NCBI GenBank assembly: GCA_002104985.1 | Contig: MCGO01000056.1 | Location: 186,001 to 250,000, forward strand | Reading direction: 5' to 3' | Source of the DNA: Rhizoclosmatium globosum | Lineage: Eukaryota > Chytridiomycota > Chytridiomycetes > Chytridiales > Chytriomycetaceae | DNA length: 64,000 nucleotides | Shown: positions 50,763-61,894 of the stretch, piece after piece | How the letters are laid out: the number at the start of each line of letters is the position of its first letter | Numbering within the stretch: position 1 is the stretch's first letter | Position numbers and translations under genes: made by a program | Notes under the pieces: model-generated | Seen by the model: the letters and a program-made list of their open reading frames with translations, nothing else | Databases searched by the model: none | What the model was told of the DNA's origin: nothing

Positions 50763-52716
50763 ATGATGTCTGCCTTAGTACCCCTTCCCCTTTCAGTGCT
50801 AGTGCCCCTGGTAGGCCTAGTGGGAGTAGTAGCCACGATCCCACTATTTGCAAGTCACTTGTTCAAAGTACGGGTAGCGAGCCTGTTTGCTGCACCTTCT
50901 ACCACTGCCACTGCCACTACCTCTGCCACTGCCTCTGCTAGGGATTCATGCGACCGCCTCTTCTTTGCAATTACCCGCCACGTGCGCCTGGTTCCACGCA
51001 GACACGCATTCGTGTTTCCCGTTGTGTACGCGGGCGTGGTTCTCGATGCATCGACTGGATCGAACAAGAAGAACCGCATCGCTCGAAACAAGTGGGCCGT
51101 GCTGTCCGTGCACGATAAAGATTATTTGGATAAGGAGGACAAACCAATCAGGGAAAAGGTCCTGGCTGCGATCAAGGCTGCGGTATGCACTCCCTTTCCC
51201 CCACAGTCCCTCCCTCTCTCTCTTACAAATTACAAAAACTAATTAGGGAACTCACACACCTGTTCCTATTGGCCGCATTGAACTCGTTACTGGACCCCGC
51301 TTCTTTGGCCTCCCCACCTTCAACCCCCTCAATGTTTACTACTGCTTTGATGAACAACAAGACGGTGATTCTAAGGAACCAACCCTTCGCGTAACTATTC
51401 TCGAAGTAAACAACACGTTCGGTGAACGCCACGTTTATATTTGTGATGACCGCAATCGGTTGCCTACCACTAAACAAGGATATCACTCAAGCTATGTCAT
51501 TGACCGCAGCTTTTTCGTGTCTCCCTTTAACAATCGCTCGGGAGTATATGAAACTCATATTGCGCGTGTCACGGAAAACAAAATGGGGGTACTGCTGATT
51601 CTAAAGGACTATGCTGCAGACAAGAATGAGTTACAAGCTGTCACTGACGACACAGTAGTCCCATCTCTTTCAACACAATCAACAACTAAAGATTCGTCAG
51701 TACCACGTGATACCTCGAATCTGACAAAGCATCTGATTGCAAGTGTGGAAGGAACCTCTGTCCCCTTCTCCGCATTCACAACTGCAGTCCTCCTCTACTT
51801 CCATCCATTCACAGTCTTCCTCACTCTCCCCCGTATCATGTCTGAAGCCTGGAAGATTGCATACATCAAAAAACTCACAATCTACCAAAAACCAAATCCT
51901 CGGCGAACAACTACGCCTGTCGGTACTGGAAAAACGATCGTTCCCCTCCCCGAATCCGCTTTCGATACATATGCACGAACTTATGTGCTTGATCATTTCG
52001 TGAAGCAATGTGCCGCTCATGATTCTGCTCTTCACATTACTTTGGTGGACAAGACATCCATCACAGTCACATCCTCAGGCGTGATCCCCTTCACATCCAC
52101 AATCTCTGCTCCCCACATCCACCTCCTCAGTCCATACCTCTTCTCCCGCCTCCTCATTGACTTTACAAACCCATCTCGAGCTCTCTCCACAACGTTTGTC
52201 AGCGGCGAATGGAGTGCATACACACTCACTGACATTCGCGACTTTCTCCGTCTCCTAACTCCCACTCAAACCCAACTCCTCGCCGACAAAAAGAGCTCGA
52301 AACAAATCGGTGGCGGTGGCGGTGGTGTATACACGACCCTCGCATGTTGGTTCCACGGCTTTTACCATACAAGCACACTCACAACCTTCCCACCCTTCTC
52401 CTCCACCTCCACCACCGCAACCCCGGCCCTCATCCCCGTCACTTCCGAAGAAACATTCCGACGCGTGTTTTGGGGGTCCCTGGAAGTCTGGGCGAGTGAA
52501 TGGGCGTTTCGCGCTGTGACGCGGTTCGTTGTGGATCCGTATGACGTTTCTGGACGTATTTCGCGGGAGTATTCGAGTGTGAAAAGTAGTAGTAGTAGTG
52601 GTGATATAAACGTTTGGGAGGCAAGGGAAGGGGTTTTGGTTGGTGAGATGGATGATTGTGTCGCTGTAATGGAGAGGGAGGAGAAACGGTTTAGGATTTT
52701 GGAGGCGTGTCTTTGA
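50763..52716 (+). CDS. DUF1365 (COG3496) protein with extra C-terminal domain
   Basis: Exons 50763-51182 and 51247-52716 give 629 aa. An N-terminal hydrophobic segment (ALVPLPLSVLVPLVGLVGVV) is probably a signal-anchor. The DUF1365 core follows: RHVRLVPRRHAFVFPVVYAG, GRIELVTGPRFFGLPTFNPL, then NVYYCFDEQ, ILEVNNTFGERHVYI, SFFVSPFNNRSGVY and the family ending around HPFTVFLTLPRIMSEAWKIA. After about residue 385 come ~240 extra residues. One part (IHLLSPYLFSRLLIDF, FVSGEWSAYTLTDIRDFLRL) looks like the N-terminal subdomain of cyclopropane synthases. The function of DUF1365 is unknown; its neighbours in bacteria are COG2907 and COG2230 genes, as here. It lies 349 bp upstream of the first methyltransferase on the same strand. 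Confidence 0.9.
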
Positions 52717-52785
52717 GATTCCTGTTTTCTTTTTGGAGGGATTTGAGAGTAGATTGGGTTGTGATAGCAGATTTGTTCATTTGCA

Positions 52786-52791
52786 AATAAA
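52786..52791 (+). terminator. AATAAA polyadenylation hexamer of the DUF1365 gene
   Basis: AATAAA about 70 nt after the stop codon, before the first methyltransferase gene. Confidence 0.4.
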
Positions 52792-53065
52792 CAAAAGTAA
52801 TGGAGAGCTGGTTGTGGACATGTATTTTAATTATTTGGTTACGATAAAGGTGGTGGAAGACGATCCGATTTCGTTGGCTCAGGTGACTCTGTTTCAGGGT
52901 TTCTCGAGCAAGGAAAAATTTGTTTTGACCAGGATTTCCAATTCTGCTGCTTCGAAATCACGAATTATCAATCATCTCCCTGGCCTAATTTACATTAGAA
53001 GGAGGCCTTTCACCCACCTTCCATCCTAAAAAGTATCCTAAAACCACCACTGGAAACCAGAGCAA

Positions 53066-54781
53066 ATGGCACCAACAGCCCTCAACACCACCACGCGCAG
53101 ACCTGTCTCCCGTGCCCATTCGGACACTTCTGAGGACACAAACGAAACCCTCTCTCACCCTCCAAGTCCTCTTGCCAACGGAAAGACTGCCTTCAGAACC
53201 GAAAGCGGACCAAAGGAGCTTCTGCCAGTCTCCCTTCCCGCTGCCCCAGCTCTCTCCAGCCTCGTCTTGTCTCCAACAACTGCCATCATTGCCACTGTCA
53301 GACGTGCCTGTCTCGAGGTAAATACTACTACTACTACTACTACCACAAACCCAAAATATCATACGTTGTGAATTAACGCGATACTCGTCCCTCTTTCCCC
53401 CATCAAAAAAAAAAAGGTTCTTTCAAAACTTCAAACCGGAAGTATCACAATCATCGATGCCAGTGATCTGAAGCATAAAGAGGACGGACAGGTGTACGTG
53501 TTTGGGGAGAAGAATGCCAAGACCCGTGCCACTATCCGTGTTCTCAAGAAGCGGTTCTGGTTGCGTTTGGCGGTGTACAGTGCTCTTGGATTCGGTGAGA
53601 GTTTCATGTACAATGAAGTTGAGGTGGATGGACTTACTGATTTGATTATCGTAAGTGCTCTTGTTTCTGAATACTGAGGGAAGGCGATTCCTGACTCGTT
53701 TGTATACAGCTCTTTATTCGCAACCGTGAACACCTTGCGGCCATGGAATTGCTTCCATTCGGATTGAACGCTGTTCTCAACACGCTTGTGCACTCCAAGA
53801 TCCCAAACACTATTTACAACAGTCTCATCAACATCCAGGCGCACTACGATCTTGGAAATGAGATGTTCGAGAGCTTTTTGAGTCCTGATATGACCTACAG
53901 TTGTCCTATTTGGGAGCTTGGAAACGAAGACGAGAGTTTGGAGTCTGCGCAGATGCGAAAGATTCACCGTATGCTCGAGCTCGCCAAGATTAGAAAGGGC
54001 GACCACGTTTTGGAAGTCGGAACTGGGTATGTCTTTTATCGTTGGATGTTTGGCAGAAAAGGGTTTGGAGATTAATTGCAATTGGTATTTTAGATGGGGA
54101 GCACTGTCTATTGAAGCTGTTCGTCTCTACGACTGTACCGTGACAACCCTTACTCTCAGCAAGGAGCAAAAGGCTCTTGCCGAGGCGCGTATCGCCAAGG
54201 CCGGATACAGCGACCGTATCACTGTCCTCCTCCAAGATTACCGTCTCCTTGACCCCAAGGAGCACCAATTCGACAGAATTGTCACTGTAGAGATGCTTGA
54301 AGCCGTTGGACATGATTTCATGCCCGTGTTCTTTGAGCAAGCTGACCGTCTCCTCAAGAAGGACGGAATCCTGAGTTTGCAAGTCATCACGATGGTTGAG
54401 CAGCGATACGAGGCATACTGCAAGGAAATGGACTTTATTCAAAAGTACATTTTCCCAGGAGGGCACTGTCCAAGTGTCACGTCGTTGATTGAGGCTGTGA
54501 ACAAGGGAAGCAAGGGAAGACTGTTTGTTGACGAGCTGGACAACATTGGGCCACACTATACCAAGGCATTGAGGTTGTGGCGTGAGGCATTCCTTGCCAA
54601 CTTTGACCGTGTGAGGGAAGAGACCGGATTGCACCACGTTTACACACAGGAGTTCAAGCGGAAATGGGAGTATTACTTTGCATACTGTGAGGCAGGATTT
54701 GCCACACGTGCATTGGGAGACATCCAGGTCCGATTGGTTCGGGAATGTAACGAGGACTTGGTTGCTGGCATCCCTCTGTGA
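53066..54781 (+). CDS. Cyclopropane-fatty-acid-synthase-like methyltransferase, copy 1
   Basis: SAM-dependent enzyme of the COG2230 group, which transfers a methylene or methyl to double bonds of phospholipid acyl chains. Exons 53066-53317, 53417-53650, 53710-54026 and 54094-54781 give 496 aa. A Ser/Thr-rich N-terminus precedes the small subdomain (FWLRLAVYSALGFGESFMYN), then INIQAHYDLGNEMFESFLS, MTYSCPIWELGNEDESLESA (retaining the bicarbonate-site Cys), the SAM motif VLEVGTGWGALSIEAV, DRIVTVEMLEAVGHDF (retaining the Glu) and FIQKYIFPGGHCPS. As in plant and alphaproteobacterial relatives, the E. coli LHTIG histidine position is Gln (SLQVITM). The 3' exons are nearly identical to copy 2. It probably acts at the ER or plasma membrane with the neighbouring oxidoreductase. 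Confidence 0.9.
53842..54778 (+). repeat. Homogenised 3' segment of the methyltransferase pair, copy A
   Basis: Matches 55971-56907 at a constant offset of 2129 bp without indels. The 67-bp intron (54027-54093) is identical to 56156-56222, while sequence upstream of ~53842 is clearly more diverged. This pattern indicates recent gene conversion between the tandem paralogues. Confidence 0.85.
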
Positions 54782-55108
54782 TTGTGTTATGATCGAAAAC
54801 TATGATCCATCTTTCATTCCTTGTTCCTTCACTGTTTCTACACTTGACTTTCTTAATAAAAATACATACACTCGTACCGAAATTATTGTTTGGATAGCTA
54901 AATATCTTATAACCTGGATGAATGGGGAGAAACTAACGGAAAAATTCTGCGTGACTTGTCTCTTACAAAACGGCAGCACTATAACACGGTATGTGTGATT
55001 TCATGCAGCAGTTGGGGCATCCAGTACCCAGCCAAACTCTCTCTATTTAACCACGATTAATGCATCCACGTGGACTAACCTCGCTTATCCCACTCGAAAA
55101 CAGACAGA
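54782..55108. other. Intergenic region between the two methyltransferase genes
   Basis: The 327-bp region holds the copy 1 polyadenylation signal (AATAAA, 54855-54860) and presumably the copy 2 promoter, including a CTCTCTATTTAA stretch near 55038-55050. I see no gene in it. Confidence 0.5.
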
Positions 55109-56910
55109 ATGCTTCGCCGCCCAACATCATCATCCACTGCCAACGCCAGCAGCGACAGCCTAGACTCCCTCAACACCGCCTACGAAGACCAGGACATTGT
55201 GAAGAACGTGCGATCCTGTTCCGTTGACCTTGGTAGACCCAAGCTTGGCTATCAAAAATCCATGGGACCTGTGATTCCACCATTACAAAACCAAGACATG
55301 TATTCAATGCTTTCGAATGCATTTTGGAATCCGTTTGGAGCTGTTGCTTTATTGGGTAACGTGTTGTTTACTTTTTTTTGATTGAGATGTGTTACTTTGT
55401 GGCTGACTGTTCTCCTGATTCATAGCGAAACGAGAGTGTTTGAAGGTTATTTAGTTTTATCCCTTTTTGGTGGTAGTGGTGTCCCTTACATTTGCCACGT
55501 GTTTAGGTGTTTGAGAAACTCAGAACCGGGAATGTGACATTTATTGATGAGACGGGAGTCCCGTATGTTTTTGGAGAGAGGAATGATATTAGTGACCGTA
55601 GCGTCACTGTACGTGTGTTGAAGAGCGTGTTTTGGCTTCGCTTGGCAGTGTACAGCGCATTGGTGGGTTACAGTTACAATGACATAAAATGAATCATTGA
55701 GCGACTATTCAACAGGGCTTTGGTGAAAGCTTCATGTACAATGAAGTCGAAGTAGACGGGCTCACGGACCTTATTATTGTGAGCAACACAGCCACTATTA
55801 CCTTTGCACTCAAATTTCATTTTCACACTACACGCTAGCTATTTATCCGTAACCGTGAATATTTATCCGCTATGGAGCTGCTTCCGTTTGGGTTGAACGC
55901 CGTCCTCAACAGTCTCATTCACTCTAAGATCCCAAATACTATTTACAACAGCCTCGTCAACATCCAGGCTCACTACGATCTTGGAAATGAGATGTTCGAG
56001 AGCTTTTTGAGTCCTGATATGACCTACAGTTGTCCTATTTGGGAGCTTGGAAACGAAGACGAGAGTCTGGAGTCTGCGCAGATGCGAAAGATTCACCGCA
56101 TGCTCGAGCTCGCCAAGATTAGAAAGGGCGACCACGTTTTGGAAGTCGGAACTGGGTATGTCTTTTATCGTTGGATGTTTGGCAGAAAAGGGTTTGGAGA
56201 TTAATTGCAATTGGTATTTTAGATGGGGAGCACTGTCTATTGAAGCTGTCCGTCTCTACGACTGTACCGTGACAACACTCACTCTCAGCAAGGAGCAAAA
56301 GGCTCTTGCCGAGGCGCGTATCGCCAAGGCTGGATACAGCGATCGCATCACTGTCCTCCTCCAAGATTACCGTCTCCTTGACCCCAAGGAGCACCAATTC
56401 GACAGAATCGTGACTGTAGAAATGCTTGAAGCCGTTGGACACGATTTCATGCCCGTGTTCTTTGAGCAAGCTGACCGTCTCCTCAAGAAGGATGGAATCC
56501 TGAGTTTGCAAGTCATCACGATGGTGGAGCAGCGATACGAGGCATACTGCAAGGAAATGGACTTTATCCAAAAGTACATTTTCCCAGGAGGACACTGTCC
56601 AAGTGTCACATCGTTGATTGAGGCTGTGAACAAGGGAAGCAAGGGAAGACTGTTTGTTGACGAGCTGGACAACATTGGACCACACTATACCAAGGCATTG
56701 AGGTTGTGGCGTGAGGCATTCCTTGCCAACTTTGACCGTGTGAGGGAAGAGACCGGATTGCACCACGTTTACACACAGGAGTTCAAGCGGAAATGGGAGT
56801 ACTACTTTGCATACTGTGAGGCAGGATTTGCTACACGTGCATTGGGAGACATCCAGGTCCGATTGGTTCGGGAATGTAATGAAGACTTGGTTGCTGGAAT
56901 TCCTCTCTAA
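55109..56910 (+). CDS. Cyclopropane-fatty-acid-synthase-like methyltransferase, copy 2
   Basis: Tandem paralogue of the preceding gene and also 496 aa. Exons 55109-55355, 55426-55445 (20-nt microexon), 55507-55662, 55716-55778, 55839-56155 and 56223-56910. The microexon supplies AKRECLK, which matches VRRACLE of copy 1 before the conserved V..KL.TG start; without it the frame cannot be joined. Compared with copy 1 it has two extra introns, one within the N-terminal segment and one between SAL and GFGESF. Residues 1 to ~100 differ strongly (SSSTANASSDSLDSLNTAYE against copy 1), whereas residues from ~200 on are almost identical, with the same SAM and acyl-site motifs. A different N-terminus may mean different location or partner. 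Confidence 0.88.
55971..56907 (+). repeat. Homogenised 3' segment of the methyltransferase pair, copy B
   Basis: Counterpart of 53842-54778. Differences are scattered, mostly third-position changes in the last exon; the shared intron is identical by eye. Confidence 0.85.
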
Positions 56911-56943
56911 GACATGTCCACTATGAAATCTCGTTTTATTCCC

Positions 56944-56949
56944 AATAAA
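56944..56949 (+). terminator. AATAAA hexamer of methyltransferase copy 2
   Basis: AATAAA 33 nt after the stop and 18 nt before the stop codon of the convergent THOC5 gene, so the two transcripts probably overlap at their 3' ends. Confidence 0.45.
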
Positions 56950-56967
56950 AACAGAGGTTTTTTTTTG

Positions 56968-59289
56968 TCAATATACATTATCGAAAATTACTTTGCTTCC
57001 AATGGCTGCAGAAGCAGCACCAAGACAAGCAACCAACTTGGCCAATTGATAGACGGCCACCAAATTCTGCTTTCCATCAACGTAAGCATCCACAAGGTCA
57101 TGCGCCTTTCCATTCACAATCTGCAGAATATCCTATACCCGCCAAATGGGGTTTAAAAAACTACGAAAACCTAAACAAGAAAAAACTCACATTCACAGTC
57201 TCCGAAGGCTCCAAAACGATATCCCCAGCCCCACCAACCTCTTCTTCCTGCACAAAACTAAATTTCGCCGCAACATCCGGATACCTCCATCCCAATTCAC
57301 ACAAGAAGACAACCCGCCTCTTCTTTGCCCCCAACTGCGCTCCCCGAACCTCAACAGTAACCATCCCTTTAACACAACAATCCCCTTCATCATCCTTCAC
57401 ATCCTTCCACCCAACAACCCTCGCCCCACCCACACCCACACCCACACCCGCACCAGTACTCACAGCATTCACAGCAACAGGCAACCTCGCAGAAACAGCC
57501 CCACTCAACCCCCTTCCAACCTCCTCCAACGCCACAAACCGTCTCCGAACCCCCTGCACAACCCTCTCAACCAGCCCCCGCATCATCACACCCGCCACCG
57601 CCGCGCCGCCGTCATTCCCATCCCGATCCCCGCCGCCATCATCATCAGCCAACTCCGCCATCCCCGGGAAATAAAGCCCACAAATCCGTTGGACCCAGTG
57701 ATACGCGAGCCCGCCTGCTTCCTTTGCGTTGAACCGCGCGGCGCTGGCGGGGTTTGGCGAGTCGATGCCTGTTGTGTCTCCGTGGAACAGGGCGTGCAGC
57801 GTGAATGTCTGGGAGACGTGTGGTTGGTTCGTGGGGATGGTTGTTTGTTGTTGTTGTGTGGAGGTGGAGACTGGTTCGAGGATTACGATTTGTTGTTTGG
57901 GGAGGTGGTGGAAGTGGAGGGTTATGTGTTTTTGAGGAGGGGTTGTTGTTGTTGTTGTTGTTGATGGTTGCGTTGTTGGTTGTGGGAGGGGAAGGGTGAG
58001 TTTTAGGGAGTAGTCGTGGGGTTTGTTGTATGAGGATGTTGGGGATGGTGTTGCTGGCTTTTTGCTGTTGGGTGAGTTTGTGGTGGGGTTGTCAACGTCC
58101 ATCATGCTTGGTGTTGTGGCGATTCCATTTGGTTGTTGCTGAGATTTGTTGATGATTTCGAGTTTGATGGGATCGTCTGAGGAAATCATGTTGAGTTGTG
58201 TTTGTGGTTGATGGATGACGAAAACAACTGACCCTTTTTCAAGTCATTCCAATCTAGTACTTGCTGGTAAAGAACAAATAGTGGTCGAGGCAATGCTTGC
58301 GCATCTGCAGCTTCTACGCGAGATTTCGTGACGGTGACATGCAATCGCTCTTGCAAAGGAAGTGTCGCTTTCAACAACGACTCCAAATCACGATCCACAG
58401 ATTCAAGTTCAATGCGCTTTGTTTCATTTTGCTTTAGCAGCAGCAGTTTCTGTGCAGTGAGAGCATCCTGAGAAGTCTTGAGTCTGGGAAAGAATGTCAG
58501 TTTTCGGGCAATCAGAGTTCTGTTCTCTCTCTCTCACCTCTTTCGCTCTCTCAATTCAAACTGTAATCGATTCAGCATCAACTGATGTTCATTCGTGTAC
58601 ACTGTCAAGTCATCGTTATCTTGACCCTCTTCAATTTCATCCACAGTTGTGTCCATGTCATCGACGTGAATGACCCCGTCATCGTCCTCCATTATGCCAT
58701 TTACATCTGAAGAGTCGTCGATGCGTCTTTTCTTTGTAGTTGAAGAAGAAGAAGACGAGGCTGAGGGTTTTGCCTTTGCAAGAAAGTCATCAATGTCATG
58801 CAACTGAATGTCGTTGTAGATGTATCTTTTGGTTACATTAACAAACAAGAGACTGAACAGCAGACAAACAACAAGATAACATACTCATGTGCACGCATCT
58901 TCGCAATCAAACGCCTCAGGTGATCGCGCTCGTACTTCCACGACTTTTCTTTGAGCACGGCCTGGTCGAGGCGGTGTTTTGCATCGGTTGTTGCGGACTT
59001 TGCGGCGCGTGTTTGAGCCAGTTTCGAGCGTGTTTTTGAGAGAAGTTCGGCAAATGCGGCATCGGCTTCTGCGACTGCGGCGGCGAAGGGCGTCTTTGCG
59101 GCGTCGAGGGCGCGTTGGTTTGCGGGCGTCAAAGGCGTTTTTTGATTGTTGTTGTTGGTGTTGTTGTGAAGTTGTTGTTGGTGCGTGCTTTGCTGGTTGC
59201 TGTTGTTGTTGCTCGTTGTACTGCTGCTGCTGCTCGGCTGCGGTCTTGCGTACTTTGAAGCAATTGAAGTAGGTGGTTGGACTGGTGGC

Positions 59290-59331
<42 letters not shown>

Positions 59332-59528
59332 ACTGAAGAAGAAGAGGGAGGAAGAGGTGGTGGTGGTGGTGGTCTGGTACTGCTACCACTACTAGCACTA
59401 CTACTACTACTGCTAATACTACTACTAGATGCCTTAAGAGATGAATGCACTTGCTCAGCTGCGCGTCTCAAGGCAAGAATGAGCACATCATGTGCTCCTT
59501 CTTGTTCTTGTTCTCCTTCAAGTGTCAT
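56968..59528 (-). CDS. THOC5: THO complex subunit 5 (THOC5)
   Basis: Component of THO/TREX, which couples transcription to mRNA export. Exons 59528-58885, 58825-58538, 58483-58233, 58176-57191 and 57132-56968 give 777 aa. The first ~130 residues are low complexity (Ser, Pro, a Gln run, Asn runs). The conserved region begins around AKHRLDQAVLKEKSWKYERD, continues with YIYNDIQLHDIDDFL, EHQLMLNRLQFELRERKRL and a coiled coil, then AQALPRPLFVLYQQVLDW, the best THOC5 signature. The C-terminal half carries His/Thr/Gln-rich linkers and a GAKKRRVVFLCELGWRYPDV block. It is convergent with methyltransferase copy 2 (57 bp) and divergent from TUM1 (38 bp). Confidence 0.85.
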
Positions 59529-59566
59529 TTCTTTCTCTTTTCCGAAACAAGTAAAAAACACAACAA
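59529..59566. promoter_or_regulatory. 38-bp divergent gap between THOC5 and TUM1
   Basis: Only 38 bp lie between the two start codons; among the shortest spacings in the window. It contains a CTTTCTCTTTT pyrimidine tract. Core promoter elements must overlap coding sequence, or the true start codon of one gene may lie further in. Confidence 0.45.
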
Positions 59567-61550
59567 ATGCTCTCACACCTCACTTTAAAACAAGCAGTTC
59601 GGCATTTCACTTCCCCTTCATCGGCATCTCACTCTCTTCGGGAACTTCCACTTCTACTTTCTCCAGTGCAGTTGGCTGACATTCTTGCCCTGTCTTCTAC
59701 CTCAACCAACATCAAACTACTCGATGCCTCCTACCATGTCCCTCTCAGACTGCGCACCCCTTCAACCCCCGCTTCTCTCAAGGAAAAGATTCGAATGGCC
59801 TTTGGGGTCGGTGCCTCGGACCAGCTTGATGTCGAACCCCCTCACATCAAAAAGTACTTGGAAGAGAACGACGATGAAGTCCCAGGCTCGCTTTTACGTG
59901 ATGCTAAACGTGAATTCGAACTCGGTGATCGCATTCAGGTGTGTGTCTCTTGCGTGGCTTCTTCAGAAAAAGAGTTACTATGAAGGAATTGCTACTGTTC
60001 CATGAGCGAATTTGACTGTTCCGTGACGCGTCAACTGTCTTGAAATACTTTTCACAGATACTATCAATACTAGAGTATTGCGAGAGTGCGTTGGTAGACT
60101 GACTGACTGACTGATGGTCACAGTTGAAGTCAAAGAGTGATACTCAAACGACTTGGATACGACTGGCACTCACAAAGAAATATTTCAATGTATTATGTTA
60201 CTTGGAGTTGGGTTCTGGTCCATGGAACTTGTGAGTCGATGGAATTGAGAACAACTGTCGCAACATGAATGAGAGTCAACTTCAGCGCCATCAATTAAAT
60301 CTTTGAACCAACACTATCCTGCCCCCACATCTCTGACTGTCTCAGCGTCCAAAAGACCAAAGTTTCTTGGTTCACGTGATCATTAATTAGTATCTATCAG
60401 GGCTCCCAATTCTTTGACCTATCCACAATCAGGGATATTCTGAAATCTCAACCCTTAATCTCTCCTGCTCCCGAAGATTTTGCTGAATTCATGAGTAATT
60501 ATCGACCTCTCCGTCTCTTAAGGCCATAACCATCGTCAATCCACTCACACTCATATCCCTTCGTTATTTTCCAACTCCTATGAGATCCTGGCTCATCGTA
60601 GCTTCCCCAGTTTTTGTTCGAATCCTTCCTTCCTTTTTTTCTCCTCACCCCCTTCATTCAAACCAACAATCTGATAACACCACTCATTCTCTCCCAAAAA
60701 CCAGACGATCTATCCATCAAAAACACAGACCATATTATCGTCTATGATACGCTTGGCACCCAAACATCACCCCGCGCATGGTCCCTCCTCCGCTTAATGG
60801 GCCACCAAAACATTTCCATCCTCGATGGAGGTCTACCCGCCTGGCGCCGTGCCAATCTTCCTGTCGTCCCCACAACCGCTTCTTCTTCCTCTTCCACCGA
60901 ATCCCCCGCATCAACTGACCCGTCAGACTCCTATACCCCCGACTTCCAACCAACCCGGGTCCGTGACTACCAAGACATTCTCCGAGGTGTCGTAGACCTA
61001 ATGCAAACCAACTGCCCCGTCATCATTGACGTTCGTCCTCCAGAAAGGTACTTCCACCCTCTTTTTACCAAAAACCTTCAAACAACTAAACCAATCTCTT
61101 CCACTAAACATTAAAAAAACCCATAAAAAAACAAAAAAAAGACACATGGGAATGGGCATTGAACCGTTACACACGACGAAAAAGTACGGCACGATCCCGG
61201 GATCCATCAACATCCATTGGCGCGAGTTCCTGGATCCTTCTACAAACACGATTCTTGCGCCACTTGAGATTATCCGAGTGTTGAAGGCACCTGGACGGCG
61301 CATTGATCTTGATCGGGATATCGTTGTGTTTGGGAGTTGAGTTTGTTGTTTGTTTTTTTTTTTGTGAGGTTATGGAATGAACAGATACTGACTGGGTACT
61401 TGAAAAATAATAGATGATGCGATTAGTGCAAGTGTTGTGCAGCTTTGTTTGGAGGTGTTGGGGAAGACTGAGGGTGTTTCTGTGTATGAGGGTGGGTGGA
61501 GTGAGTGGGCAGGACAGGATGCGAGTCCTACGACGCGGAAAGGGTATTAA
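59567..61550 (+). CDS. TUM1: Double-rhodanese protein (Tum1/MPST family), catalytic Cys absent
   Basis: Tum1/MPST proteins move sulfur from 3-mercaptopyruvate to tRNA thiolation and moco pathways. Exons 59567-59938, 60401-60494, 60705-61047, 61142-61335 and 61414-61550 give 379 aa. The N-terminal rhodanese domain shows KLLDASYH, GSQFFDLS, HIIVYDTLGTQTSPRAW and ISILDGGLPAWRRANLP. The second shows VIIDVRPPER, YGTIPGSINIHWREFL and the active-site strand DIVVFGNDAISASVVQL. In that strand the position of the catalytic cysteine (CGSGVTA-type loop) is occupied by Gly, so sulfurtransferase activity is doubtful. Introns 1 (462 nt) and 2 (210 nt) are long for this genome. The last donor (GTTGAG) is weak but is the only frame-preserving option seen. 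Confidence 0.82.
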
Positions 61551-61894
61551 GATGGGGCTATTTTGAGTCGAGAGACAGAGAGAGAGAGAGGGGATATGAA
61601 ATGGGAGGATGGTTTAAAATGAAAGTAAAAGAAATGCTTGAAAATTGAGGAAGATAAGTAACTGGCATTTATAATTGTCGTTTATGATTGAAGTCGGTAT
61701 TCAACGACAATTAATCCAGTTGGTGACTTTATAGGAAATCACGCGTTAAATTTAAGGATATACTAACTTGAGAAGCTTTCGCATAAGTTTTCGTCTTTCG
61801 CTGTATCGAATAAAATTGGAGGAAGGAAGGATGGGGAAGCAGAGAGAAACACACGTCACTTTGTTGAAAGTGACCACTTTGTTCTTTCAAGAAA
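61551..61894. other. Intergenic region upstream of GET2
   Basis: The 344-bp region contains a GA-dinucleotide run near 61568-61590 and AT-rich sequence. No gene is recognised; it should include the GET2 promoter. Confidence 0.45.

Noticed and set aside
53431..54637. Long minus-strand frames opposite both methyltransferase genes
   Set aside because: Present at the same place in both copies because the sequence is duplicated; the sense strand encodes the conserved enzyme.
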